Below are positions 20,273 to 31,419 of a stretch of 34,923 bases of DNA, piece by piece. The stretch is from assembly GCA_023231475.1 (NCBI GenBank), contig JALJEE010000850.1, positions 1 to 34,923 of the forward strand, in the 5' to 3' direction. Within the stretch, counting starts at the first letter, position 1; each line of letters begins with the position of its first letter. The position numbers and the translations under genes were made by a program. The notes beneath the pieces are model-generated. The model saw only the letters and a list, made by a program, of their open reading frames with translations. It did not search any database and had not been told where the DNA came from. The DNA comes from Seison nebaliae. Taxonomy: Eukaryota; Rotifera; Pararotatoria; Seisonacea; Seisonidae.

Positions 20273-20884
20273 ATGGCAATATTGTTAGACCGGGAACTGC
20301 TGGAGTGGCTAAAGACTCTAGACTTGACGGGGGGACTACCACAAACAAATAAATTGAAATGGCAAATGCGTAACGGATACCTGGTGGCAGAAATATTCAA
20401 TCGATATTTCCCCGAACATTTTAGTATGGACGGGTTTGAAGACACTCCATCACTACCAACAAGATTAGCGAATTGGGATCATATAAATCGGAAACTGAAC
20501 AAAATGAATGAAATCACATTGAATTGTCAACTGGTGAATGAAACGATTCATGGGAAAGAGAATGCAGCAAATTTGTTGATGCAAGATTTGTACGAGAAGA
20601 TTAATTCATTAAAAGATCCTCACGATAACAGATCGTTAGATCCGAAGATTTTTACCGATTATTATTATCAACAAACTCTCCCCAAACACATGAGATCGAC
20701 AGCATCCCGAACAATCCAATCGAACGTCAAGAAGACTGAATTGCAAACGAGACCTGATCAAATTTTAATTAAAAATAAGATAGAGAAAATATTAGAATTG
20801 AATAATCAGATCATTCATCAACATAATGTAATTGACGATAATCCAATTTACAAAAAATGTGTTAGAGATATTGCTCCAGATTAG
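20273..20884 (+). CDS. SPATA4: SPATA4-like calponin-homology (CH) domain protein
   Basis: Single exon, 203 aa. Residues about 5-115 form the CH-like domain of the SPATA4/SPEF1 group, with LDRELLEWLKTLDL, RNGYLVAEIFNRYFPEHF, FEDTPSLPTRLANWDHINRKL and ETIHGKENAANLLMQDLYEKI lining up with mammalian SPATA4. The remainder is a Lys/Gln-rich tail. This group binds microtubules and is mostly associated with cilia, flagella and sperm. The last 23 nt overlap the end of GLE1 on the other strand. An ATG at 20242 begins an overlapping out-of-register frame. Family assignment is good; function in this animal is inferred. Confidence 0.75.
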   Translation: MAILLDRELLEWLKTLDLTGGLPQTNKLKWQMRNGYLVAEIFNRYFPEHFSMDGFEDTPSLPTRLANWDHINRKLNKMNEITLNCQLVNETIHGKENAANLLMQDLYEKINSLKDPHDNRSLDPKIFTDYYYQQTLPKHMRSTASRTIQSNVKKTELQTRPDQILIKNKIEKILELNNQIIHQHNVIDDNPIYKKCVRDIAPD

Positions 20885-22946
20885 AGGAAGCAGCATTGAA
20901 CAATTCGGATTCATCTTTTCTATATTTCTTTATAAAGTTTCTTATATAATCTAAATATTGACATCGAATTAATTCAACTAATTTCAACCATTGACTTTCA
21001 TATCGAGCATACATCGTTTCATGTACTGTCCGTAACATTGTCAGTAGAATGTTCGTTCCCACTTCAGCATTCACTTCTTTCGAATTAATGAAAACTGCGA
21101 AGAATCTCCAAACATCGGAAAAATCGTTAGTTTTCTTTGAAATGCTTCGTTGGTGTCGATCAGCGATAAATTGATTAATTGAGAAATGGTAATTATTTCG
21201 ATGAAATGGAATCCAATGTGGATTTGTTAATAGTTTCCCATAAAAATTTACTAAACTCAAAATGTTCGTTAACCAAACATCAGCCGGTTCCAATTGGCCA
21301 TTGGAAGAAATACGTCGTCCCAATAATGACCAATAACCTTCATTACTTCCTTCGAATAAATCATAGTCATTTTCATCAAATAATTTATAATTATCTTTCT
21401 TTATCGGAATATATGGAAGTAGAAGTGGCAGTTTACAATATAATTTACCGACTAATATTGGCTGGAAAAGATTTGGGGAGAATTCTACGAGAAATCCTAA
21501 AATTTGAGAATAAATTTTCGAATATTTTTCATTCTTCACCATTTGCACTTCGGATTGAGCGAGAATACCATCGATAATTAACACACAAACTAAAATGTCA
21601 CTATCATTAAATTGTGTCAAATTCAAACAATCCATTGGACCTCCATCTTTATATTCAGCAACATAATCACGACAATAAATTGGTGTGGTTCCCTCAATTA
21701 ACACTTTGAATAAATCGACTGCCTTCCCTCGTCCATTTACATTATAAACTGCATTCAATACTACTGTAATAACTTGACTTAAATTCTTCCTGAATAATTT
21801 CCGTAAAGGGAAACTGTCATCATAGAACGATTCATTCACCAAATCAATGATTGATCGAGTAAATTTCTCAATTTTTCGAAAATTTTTTTGGAGATTTCTA
21901 TTGAAATCAATTGTCTTTATTTCTTTTCTCTCTATTTTTTCTTCCGCTTCTGGTTTTATCGTCAACTCCTTTTTCTCAATCTTCTTTCCAAATATTAATG
22001 GTTGCTTAATTTGAATGTTCTTTTTATCGATGAAAGAAGCAAAGGAAAATTTTGGTTTATTATTCTCCTTATCATCCTCCGTCATCTTTCCCGTTTTATT
22101 CGTTGGTAATTCATTAATTAATGTATCGCTAGACATATCCAAATCGATTAGATTTGACTTCTGATTTTCGTCAATCGATTTTCCATTTTCAATATTTTTA
22201 CTCACAACGGTGAATGGGGTTATGTTATCATTTTTGAAGTATGAAGTAGACAATGGAGAATCTTTGATAATCGTCGTGTTCTTCGAAGAGAAAATATCGG
22301 TTGAATTTGCTGTAAATTCATCTGTAGAATATGTGTTATTACTTCCATAATCGGTTTTAGGTGAATTTCGTTCCGATCCATCTTCCTCTGATGTCGAATC
22401 GCTAATAGATATTGAGGTGGAAGTAGTGCTAAAAATATTTGAGCTACTGTTGTTCCTCCTCTTGCTTTTGTTTGATTCCAGCAATGTCTTTAACATTTCC
22501 AGAATCTTTTCCGATTCTGTGTTTGGAGATTTTTCTGATTTGGTTACAATACTTTTATATTCCTTCGCATAACTACTGTCATTTGGGAGATTTTCGAAGA
22601 GAACCTCATCTATTTTATATTTCAATGTCCATAATACATTCCGATAAAAAGCATCTTCGGGTTTTAAAATTTCATCAGTTTGTATTCCAATCGTTTGATA
22701 TTTCTTCTCAATCACCATTTCTTTCTCTATCATTTCCATCACTGTTTGCACTTCTATATCTCTCACGAGACATTTATGCAAAGGAACTTCATTATCCTCA
22801 TTCAGAATGGAATTATCCTCTCCAATGGAAATTTCCAAATTTTCCAATTTTAATTTAGCCACTTCATCTTCCGTCTTCTCATTGTTCTTCCTTAAAGATT
22901 GATATATATAATAATCTCTACTATTTTTTGTAAAATTATGTTCCAT
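20862..22946 (-). CDS. GLE1: GLE1 mRNA export factor
   Basis: Single exon, 694 aa. Gle1 sits on the cytoplasmic face of the nuclear pore and, with inositol hexakisphosphate, activates the DEAD-box ATPase DDX19/Dbp5 to release exported mRNPs. The C-terminal half (about residues 370-690) is the helical Gle1 domain: features are FPLRKLFRKNLSQVITVV, FLVEFSPNLFQPILVGKLYCK (human: DLILAHLHKKCPY), YWSLLGRRISSNG, and DVWRFFAVFINSKEVNAEVG (human: HGWRWLAQILNMEPLSD). The N-terminal half is low-complexity, Ser/Asn/Lys-rich, and poorly conserved. The start is the ATG at 22946. The coding 3' end overlaps that of the SPATA4-like gene by 23 nt. No intron is needed, which is striking for a gene this long in this window. 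Confidence 0.82.
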   Translation of the reverse strand: MEHNFTKNSRDYYIYQSLRKNNEKTEDEVAKLKLENLEISIGEDNSILNEDNEVPLHKCLVRDIEVQTVMEMIEKEMVIEKKYQTIGIQTDEILKPEDAFYRNVLWTLKYKIDEVLFENLPNDSSYAKEYKSIVTKSEKSPNTESEKILEMLKTLLESNKSKRRNNSSSNIFSTTSTSISISDSTSEEDGSERNSPKTDYGSNNTYSTDEFTANSTDIFSSKNTTIIKDSPLSTSYFKNDNITPFTVVSKNIENGKSIDENQKSNLIDLDMSSDTLINELPTNKTGKMTEDDKENNKPKFSFASFIDKKNIQIKQPLIFGKKIEKKELTIKPEAEEKIERKEIKTIDFNRNLQKNFRKIEKFTRSIIDLVNESFYDDSFPLRKLFRKNLSQVITVVLNAVYNVNGRGKAVDLFKVLIEGTTPIYCRDYVAEYKDGGPMDCLNLTQFNDSDILVCVLIIDGILAQSEVQMVKNEKYSKIYSQILGFLVEFSPNLFQPILVGKLYCKLPLLLPYIPIKKDNYKLFDENDYDLFEGSNEGYWSLLGRRISSNGQLEPADVWLTNILSLVNFYGKLLTNPHWIPFHRNNYHFSINQFIADRHQRSISKKTNDFSDVWRFFAVFINSKEVNAEVGTNILLTMLRTVHETMYARYESQWLKLVELIRCQYLDYIRNFIKKYRKDESELFNAASSNLEQYL

Positions 22947-23302
22947 GACTAAACCAAATACCTTTATCTTTCTCTATCCAAGAATAATTTCATGAGACTG
23001 TTTAAGAGTTTCGACAGAAAAACAGACTGAAGCTTAAAATGCACCAGATTTTTTTCGAATTAACAATTTGTCGTGTATTTTAAGAATAAGAACAACAACC
23101 GAGTTTTCCAAAAGAAAGCTTAAAAATAACATGAAAATCTTTATCTTTTTCGCTCTATAAATATTTTTTATTTCACTACGAATCTGAAAATAATCTCACA
23201 TTGATCATTGAAGTAAATATTTATTTTTTTTTCTATTCAAATAAATTATTCTGATTCCTAATATATCTTTACAACAGCATTTCCAACCCAAATTAATCGG
23301 TG
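22947..23302. other. Spacer between GLE1 start and SMIM20 end
   Basis: About 355 nt that must contain the GLE1 promoter and the SMIM20 3' UTR. No distinct motif or additional gene seen. Confidence 0.4.
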
Positions 23303-23626
23303 TCACTCTTTCTTCTCTCGAAACGGATCGACCCAATGCTCCAAACCTAAACGAATTGAATGAGAGACAATCTAAATGGAAATATACCTGAATGATCTTC
23401 TACCTTTCTCATTTGATGTCTATTTGATCTTTGTTGTTCACCTTATATTTCATTATTCGTTAAAATTAGTTTAAATTACGAAATTAAATTAAATGAAACG
23501 ATATTTATCCTGATTCAAATATGGATAGAAGCCAACAGCGTAAAGTGCTAAGCCCACCATCGACACAACTAAACCGACACCAATTGAGCCAGAATAACCA
23601 TCTTTTCGTTTAAGTCGGCGAAACAT
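23303..23626 (-). CDS. SMIM20: SMIM20/MITRAC7-like small mitochondrial membrane protein
   Basis: Three small exons, 23626-23500, 23441-23388 and 23346-23303, join in phase (introns 58 and 41 nt) to give 74 aa. Residues about 13-34 form one membrane helix (GSIGVGLVVSMVGLALYAVGF followed by YPYL), then DKYREQQRSNRHQ and a C-terminal GLEHWVDPFREKKE. Mammalian SMIM20 shows the same order: helix, FYPIYFRPLM, EYKKEQAINR, GLKVWSDPFGRK. SMIM20 (MITRAC7) holds newly made COX1 in the inner mitochondrial membrane during complex IV assembly. In mammals its C-terminus is also the source of the amidated peptide phoenixin. Here the Gly needed for amidation after DPF is replaced by Arg, so no phoenixin-type peptide is expected. 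The gene was too short in each exon to stand out as an open frame. Confidence 0.8.
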
Positions 23627-24573
23627 TATCTCAAATGATCACGAGTTTATTTCGGAAAAGAAGTAAGCTATTGATTTAATTTAACATTTGCACTCAAAAA
23701 ATTCCGCGATAAATAATTCGAAACACAACAAAATAATCAACATTCAATCAAAGTTAACCAATAAATTTGTTAAATTCTTAAATTGAATACAATTACGTAG
23801 ATGATATTATCGTAAACTAAAATTATCAATGAAAATAAAATTGTATTTTTCAGTTACTCGTAAATAAGAAGGAGCAATTTGTAAACTAAAGTTTTGTTTG
23901 TTTGAAACATTCGGAATAATGAACATTATCACTTTCGATTTCTAGCTCAATCATGGGAATGGGAAAATTGTAAAAAAATTGTAGAAACAAATGTCAGATA
24001 GTTCGGAAAAAAGTTAGTATTTTTTACTTTCGTTCTTGGTCGGTACTTTCGGTAAGACTTCAAAATAAACATCTCATCGATTGCATGAGAATCATCGTTT
24101 ATTACATAAGCACATCATAATCCTCGTCGTTAGTGGAAGTGCGAGAGATATTTTGAAATAGGAAGCTTCAATTATTCAAAAAGATTCGTTGAAAAATGGA
24201 AAAATAGAGTTTTTTGCTTTCACCTTCCATCTTCATTTCTCCTTATTCCTCATTTGTATTTTTAGTTAACACAACTATTTCAAAAGATTAAGTATTGGAA
24301 AACAATTTTACATTTTTCCACATTCCTCCTCTTTTTTATATAACTTATCGAATTGTTTATTTGACATAGAAATTAATTGTTTTCAAAAGAGTTTTCTTTA
24401 AATATTTTCATTTCATTAAACTTTTGAAATAAGAATTTAATCGAAATAATTTGTTTTTTTTGAATTTTTCTGCGTGGTAAGATCCAATTTTATGGAGAAA
24501 GAAGAAGAGTGCGACACATACGGTGAAAAGAATCAATAAAATAAATTACATAAAACGTGGAAACGACTTGACG
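23627..24573. other. Divergent intergenic region upstream of SMIM20 and USP7
   Basis: About 950 nt with no gene seen. It holds the SMIM20 and USP7 promoters. An ATG at 24492 opens a 15-codon upstream ORF ending at 24539, just before the USP7 start. Confidence 0.4.
24492..24539 (+). promoter_or_regulatory. Upstream ORF of USP7 (15 codons)
   Basis: ATG followed by 14 codons (acidic, MEKEEECDTY...) and TAA, ending 34 nt before the USP7 ATG. It is not in frame with USP7 and cannot be joined to it by an obvious splice. If included in the mRNA it would reduce USP7 translation. Its presence in the transcript is not shown. Confidence 0.35.
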
Positions 24574-27500
24574 ATGAGTGATGAACACTCAACAATGAAC
24601 TTGGAAGATAGTAACATGTCGCCCAATCTTATTCAGTCACCAACATCGAAATTCAATCCCGAATTGGACATTGTCGATTTACCGAGTGATGAAGTGAAAG
24701 TAATTGATGAGGAGTTGGGATTGGGAGAAATTGATTTCTACGTAGATAATTTTGTTGATCGAATGAAACAAGAGAATGATCGTCTCTATTCTCATTCCAT
24801 TACTCTCAGAACGTTACCGTGGAGATTATTATTTATGCCACGAGCCAGTGTTAAACGACATCCCACAATTGGCGTTTTCATCGAAGTGAAACCACCACCT
24901 TCAATCAATATCTGGTATGTGGTCGGGAAAGTGACGATAGTTTTAGTGAATCATGATGATGAAACGATGAATGTTTCAAAAGAACTCCATCACAACTTTT
25001 CCAATAAGGAGACAGATTGGGGATTTCAAGAGTTTCATCCACTCGAAATAGTGTTAGATGAGAAAGCCGGTTTCCTCAAAAATGATGGTATTCATTTCCG
25101 AGCACATGTTGCTGCTGATGCACCATTTGGATGTCCATGGAATTCACGTGATATAACTGGTTATGTTGGAATAAAGAATCAAGGAGCAACATGTTATATG
25201 AACTCGTTATTACAATCATTATTTAATATAAATTCATTAAGACAATCGATATATCGATTACCAACTCATGTGGAAGAGACGGAGAAGAGTGTCATCTATG
25301 CTATTCAACGATTATTCTTCGATTTAGAACATTCGACTGAAGCTGTCGATACGAAACGATTAACTTCGTCTTTCGGTTGGGAGACAATGGATTCATTATT
25401 ACAACATGACGTACAGGAATTGAGTCGTATTCTAATGGATAAAATGGAAATGAAAATGAGAAATACTCCAGAAGAGTCTGTAATTCCTGATTTGTTTCGT
25501 GGTGAATTGAAGAGTTTTGTCCGTTGTCTAAATGTTGATTATATTTCATCGAAGAATGAATGTTTTTATGATATTCAATTAAATGTCCGTTTAAATAATG
25601 TTGCACCAATGAGGAATGAAGATCCAAAGAATATTTATGATGCATTCAATGAATATTGTAAATTGAGCATGTTAACTGGAGATAATAAATATTTCGCTGG
25701 TGACGAACATGGATTGCAAGATGCTGAACGAGGTGTCAAATTTGTCAGTTTTCCACCAGTTCTCCATTTGCATTTAATGAGATTTACATTCGATGGTGAG
25801 ACGGGCGCCTACGTGAAAATTAATGACAAATTCGTTTTCTTGAAACAAATCGATTTGAGTCGATATCTGGTCGATCCACCATCATCCAATGATTTGCCTA
25901 TATATCGATTACAAGCAGTTCTCGTGCATTCTGGTGACAATTTCTCCGGTCATTACACAGCTTATATGGATCCGAAATTGAATGACAAATGGTATAAGTT
26001 TGATGATGAAATCGTTTCAAGAGTTTCTGAAACGAAAGCCATCGATCAGAATTATGGATCGATGGAAGATGTCAATTGTCGTGTGAGTACGAATGCGTAC
26101 ATGTTGATTTATATTCGAGAATCACATATCAGTCAAATATTCAAAACGAACGAAATACCGAAGCGATTAGTGGAGAAAATACGACGAGACGAAATATCAG
26201 AAACGTTCAAAATTAAGTCAGAATTCGATTTGAATCATCGATGGAAGACGTTGTTAGTATGGACGAACGACGATTTTTATGGTCATCAAGAACACGATTT
26301 ATTCAATGGTAAAACTCATCGAAATTCGAAATATATAAAATATAATGATAGTGAAAGTCATGAGGAAATCATGGAACGATTGAGGAAATTGTTGAGTAAT
26401 TATTGGAGTGAACTTCGTATATGGAAGATTGCCATGAGGAATAATGATACGAAGAGATTAATAGAAATTGCTACGGATCTCAAATCATTGAAAGCGACCG
26501 AAATATTTGTTGAAGTGGCTAATAGTTCACTGATTTATAAAGATGTAGATATGATGATCGAGGAGGAAAATGTTCATGAGAAGAAATTAGTTCCATTACC
26601 AGAATTCGATGATAATCTACAAACATTAATCTTCTTCAAATTTTATGATCCTTTAATGGAAAGATTGATTTATCTCGGATATCTCATCTGTTTGAAAAGT
26701 GAACCATTAAAGAAAATTATTCCGATTCTTTTGGAAAGAAGTTTCATCGATCTCCCACAAAATGATGATGATGTGATGGCTTTTGAAGAGATTACTCCTC
26801 ATACGATCGAAGGAAGAAATGTTGAGAATCCGATTGAGGACAGTATTCGGGAATTGACAAGTGGTGATATTATTCTCCTTCAATTTCATCCAGATAAATT
26901 GAATATAACTAATTATTTTACTTTTAAGAAGGATATTAAAGAACATTTCTCTGATGAACTTCTAGATAATTATCCTTATCCTCATATGAAATCATCAGAT
27001 GATATCAAAATGGAAAATTTCAAATCTGCCACCAAATCGATAGACCATCAAAATCGACTGAACTCATCAACTTCATCCTCATCTTTCGTTACTGCCATGA
27101 CAACACCCAACAATTTGAGGAAGATGTTTGTCATGGATTATTTTACGGAGAAACCACATTATCAAGATTTATTATTCTATGAATATGATAATACAAAAGA
27201 TCTACAATTCCGAATTAAATTTGATACGTTAAGATCATTTCGCGAATTGTATAAACTCATTAGCAAAGCTGTCAAATGGCCAATGGAACAACTTTATATC
27301 TATAAATTTAAAGACGGACGATTTATTATTTTAAAAAATTCACTAACTGTTCCTTATGGTGATCTAATTCTCAGTCCAATGGTCTCCTTTCATTTTTGTA
27401 AAGTTTTAATTTTTTCACATTTTTTTTCATTCAAATTTTTTTATTATTAAGTTGGGAATTAATGTTCAAGAAAGTCCAATAAATGAAGCTGTCAGATTTC

Positions 27501-28520
27501 AATGTCTTCTGTTCAATGGACGTGGTTACAATGGATCGAAAGAGGCGAAGCAGTTGCAACAACTTCAATATCCTCTTATCAAACCGGAATTATTAGAGAT
27601 GGCTATCGATAAACTACCAAATTCATATGCTCAAATAAAGAAGAATAATTTATATTACTTCAAAAATCATCGGTTAGAACACGATATTACGGAACAGATC
27701 GACAATATTTTCAATTTTCCTAAATGGTATGGAACGAGACATTGGAGGTCTTCTTTCTTTTCTACTTTCAACTTATCTCATATTGTATAATTTACTTTTC
27801 AGAATTTGTGTAATAAACACACAACAGAATTTCATTAGAGCCGTATTGAAAAAAGGAAAAGCTTATGAAGAATTATTTAATTTTCAAGTGAAGAGTTCAT
27901 TGGATTATCGAGTTGAGGAAGTGCCATTCGATCAATTAACTGTACCATCCTCATCAGTCTTGGCACAACTCTCACTTCATTGCGCAGTTTATTAAGGAGA
28001 TTATTAATTAAGTGAAATAATTTTTATTAAAATTTCCTTTCGAAATTTTTTAGGAAGATCGTTCAAATTTGAATTTTTCAATACTATTTAAAATAAATAA
28101 GGTTAATCTCCTTTTCTAATCGATCATTGATTTCTCATTTCGAAACAGGATGATAATTGGAAGAGTGTCAAAGAAAGAATAAAGATTTTGTTATGTCTCG
28201 ATCAAGCTTATTTCAATCGGGTTCATTTCCTTTCAATCAACCAATATTTTCATTTAATTTAAATTCAGTGTAAATTGTATGAAATAGAAAATGGAAGTAA
28301 ATCATTAGTGAAAGAGGATAAACAGATCCTATTAACTAAATATAAACCGATCGTAGAAGGTCTGGATTCTTATGAATTATATGGTTATTCTTATTTCATT
28401 AATGTTTAAATGAAGTTCATTTATTTTGTAGAGAAATCCGCTTTCCTCAGATTAGAATTTCCGATGCAGGACACCAGCAGATTTGATGCTACAACTGGAG
28501 GACTGCACATCTACAATTGA
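24574..28520 (+). CDS. USP7: Ubiquitin carboxyl-terminal hydrolase 7 (HAUSP)
   Basis: Exons 24574-27381, 27452-27747, 27803-27986, 28054-28101, 28149-28220, 28269-28383 and 28432-28520 all join in phase to give 1203 aa; introns are 70, 55, 67, 47, 48 and 48 nt. The ATG at 24574 is used; upstream in-frame codons lead only to a GTG. Order: MATH/TRAF-like domain (about 60-195, NLPW-type motif TLPWRLLFMPRA); USP catalytic core (about 196-545) with Cys207 in QGATCYMNSLLQS, HDVQELSR, His460 in SGDNFSGHYTAYM and Asp477 in WYKFDDEIVS; then a C-terminal HUBL array ending in VEEVPFDQL and DDNWKSVKERIKILL, as in human. All catalytic residues are intact. USP7 removes ubiquitin from p53/MDM2-type and chromatin substrates; the C. 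elegans relative is math-33. The body is one 2.8-kb exon and the 3' end is cut into small exons. Confidence 0.93.
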
Positions 28521-28621
28521 TTAATCAACTATAAATTCCAATTTATTCATGGCATTAAATTAATTTTTCACTCGAGACTATTTATTCATTTTTAGTTGAT
28601 CTACTTACGTTCGTTCAGTTC
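28521..28621 (+). promoter_or_regulatory. Short intercistronic region, possible trans-splice acceptor
   Basis: Only about 100 nt separate the USP7 stop from the putative UVRAG start on the same strand. It contains ATTAAA (about 28554-28559) and then a pyrimidine-rich TTATTCATTTTTAG acceptor ending at 28595, 26 nt before the ATG at 28622. No donor lies between the genes. This arrangement resembles nematode operon junctions. No spliced-leader gene is in the window, so it is inference. Confidence 0.35.
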
Positions 28622-31110
28622 ATGGAACTGCTGATCTTCTATTTTTCGGTATATTGGAATTTTTATTTAATCTATTTTATTATTAGAAGAAATTTTATAA
28701 GAATGCATCTTTTCATCTGGAAACCTTACCTGTCATTTATCAGGCTATTCTCATTTTCTTTGACATTATTTAATAAAACTATTTATTTTCATTAAATCTC
28801 AATATCAATTTTTATTAGGAGATTAAAGTTCATTCTCACAGTTCCTTATTATCAATTTAAATATTTAGATATAATACAAATTTTTTAAATAATGAACTAC
28901 ATTATCAGTAAGTTGGTGAATTCTTTGACATACGTCCTTCCATAAATATTGAGCTTCGGGAAATAAATGAAGAGAAATGGTTTTATGTTTGCATAATTTG
29001 GTTTTTGTGATATGTTCTGACGATTTTGGTATTGATCAATTAAACATTAAGATTGAAGATGAAAATAGTTTTAATTTTGAAGTTTTCTCTTCCAAAATTC
29101 ATTCTCAAATTCAGTAGTTCAATTAAACGCTTTATCGAATAAATCAGAAGTTTTCATATTTTTAAATTATATTATAAATATCAGTCAATTAAATTCATCG
29201 GATTTTAGGTGATATTATTCGATTTCCGAAGTATTTCTCATATACTCAAAGTTTTCGATGACCAAATAGAATTAATATTTCTCGAGAAAAATTCAATAAA
29301 ACAAAAATGGAGATTATCTGATCGACTTCTCTATTTATTGCTTTCAAACAAATCAGAGACTTGTGAGTCACCGAATGATGACGAAAAAGTTCTCTAAATT
29401 TTTATGTGTATTTTCAATTAATTTTTCAGGTAGTTTCACAGATTCATCTGGCTATTACTTATCGAAAGAAGATAGTTACTATTTCGATGAATGAATATGA
29501 GAATTTACTTCACAAATTTTGTAGTACAATTAAATGTAATTCGACGATCACAGATGTCGTGAATGATCTAATCGATAAAGTTGTAACAGAAGTTTCTGAA
29601 GAAGAAAAGTTTTCATTCCATTTTAATTCTTATGAATTTTCTCCTAGAATGAAAAGGCAAATTGTTCAGTATCAAAAGAAAAATGAAGTTTTCTTTTTTT
29701 TTTTGAAATATTATCAATATTTTCTTAGAATTTCGATAATTATCAGAGGAAAATTCGATTTAACCGAAATAGAATAGAAGAATTGTCAGAATTGTTTAAG
29801 AAGTTGAATAAGGAGATACAAAAGAAAGAAAGTTCGATAAGAAAATTGAAAATGATGAAAGAACAATCAAGTTCCCCTTCACATGATATTTTTTTTCCAG
29901 TTTCATTAATATATTTAACTATCAGAAAGGATATCATACAAATCATTTAAATCGATTAATGTCATTAACAAAAATTTAGATAAACATGAAATTTATATGA
30001 AACAAATGAAGTTTGAGATATCAATTCTCATTTTAAGAATCAATATCTGAAGTTATACTACTGATTTATTTCTAGCTATGATACATTTGAGAAGGCAAGA
30101 AATGTTAACAGCTTACTCGTTATTCGTCATACCAGTACAAAATGTTGGATTGAAGGACTACATTGCGAATTATTATAAGACATTTGGTGATAAACGAATG
30201 AATCGATTACAATCCAGATTTCTTTCTCCTGTATTTGGAGTTTATTATTTAAATTTTCTTTTTTTTCTGTCAAACTCTCTAATAGCCGAATGATCGTTAT
30301 AAATTACTTGATGGTTTAATTCTGACAACAACAGTTCCATTTTATGAATTGAACAACAAGATTCAAGTGTTCGATATGATTAAAGAGAAGGTGGTTGAAG
30401 AGGATGAATATGGGAAATATTTAAGGAAGGATTCACTTCGAATTCTAACGATAAAAAACTATCATATAAATAATCATTTGAATGAGATGACAGAAGAATT
30501 TCGAAGTCAAACGACTTACATCGTTCTTCATTTCCTCATAACGATTTCTCATATTCTCCGAATACCGTTAAGATATGAGATTCGGAAGAATTCGAATGAC
30601 ATTAATCTCAACGATTCTTTCACTCTAGTTAACACGGGAAGTATTTGGACGTCATTTCTTTGGTCTCAAAATGTTAATCAGATTGGCGTTAATACCACTA
30701 ACATTCTGTCGATTGGGAAAGATAATTTGACGAAGAATGGCATCGATCAAATGGCAATAAAATATGTTAATGATTCCATCGTCTCACAACAATTCGATTA
30801 TTCTTCTCAACATTTCTGCAATAAATGGAAATTGTTTATCATTTTCTAATTTTAATTTTCCAATTCAAATTTAATCATTTCAAGTCTTTCAATTAAAGAA
30901 GATGGAAATTTTGATGAAGCTGCATTCACATTCAAATGGAAATTAATTGAAAGTAATTTAGGTCAATTGCTAAATAGTTTCGGACTAAAATATGAACGAA
31001 TTCAATGCGATAACATTTATTCTTCTGTTCTACTTAACTTGTTACAATGTTACAGAAATTTAATTTGTTTACGACGCAATTGGAATAAGAATGAGTTTAT
31101 CTTTCAATAA
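28622..31110 (+). CDS. UVRAG: UVRAG / Vps38-like autophagy PI3K-complex subunit
   Basis: UVRAG is the Vps34 complex II subunit that acts in endosome and autophagosome maturation. Well-supported exons: 29209-29388, 29430-29687, 29729-29870, 30076-30230, 30286-30833 and 30885-31110. N-terminal exons at 28622-28648 and 28687 to about 28734 (ELLIFYFSKKFYKNASF, like TYFTLH...EFYRSE), plus pieces near 28915 and 29057, form the C2-like region, but their joins are unresolved, as is one join between 29870 and 30076. A coiled coil follows (RIEELSELFKKLNKEIQKKE, 29729-29870). The family's most conserved patch is seen as VLHFLITISHILRIPLRYEI (human [22 protein letters not shown]). AATAAA overlaps the stop codon. 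Atg14 is an alternative, but the C2-like start favours UVRAG. Sequence is highly diverged. Confidence 0.6.
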
Positions 31111-31419
31111 ATTGTTCAATTCATCATCCACTTAATATTTCAGGAAATTTATATATAATCGTTCTAATGAAAAAGAAGCAAGAGTAAAAGGAAATGATTC
31201 CCAATAAATTCGTTCACTGGATTTTTTTCATCGTGTGAAAATTAATAAAATTTTAAATTTTCTGTCTAATTTTGTCTTTTTTCGATAATTTTAACCGATT
31301 TTAAAATTAACATTAAACACAACTTTTCTCATTTCTTTGTTACGTTAGAAGATTTTAGATTTAGATCGACCAAAATTTTATTTCAAATAATTCAAAAGAA
31401 GAATCGTTTGGGAAAGGAA
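31111..31419. other. Spacer between UVRAG-like and OSGEPL1-like genes
   Basis: About 310 nt, same-strand neighbours. No extra gene or clear motif was seen. Confidence 0.35.

Noticed and set aside
27452-28400. Separate small genes downstream of USP7
   Set aside because: They join in phase to USP7 and match its C-terminal ubiquitin-like domains (VEEVPFDQL, NWKSVKERIKILL).
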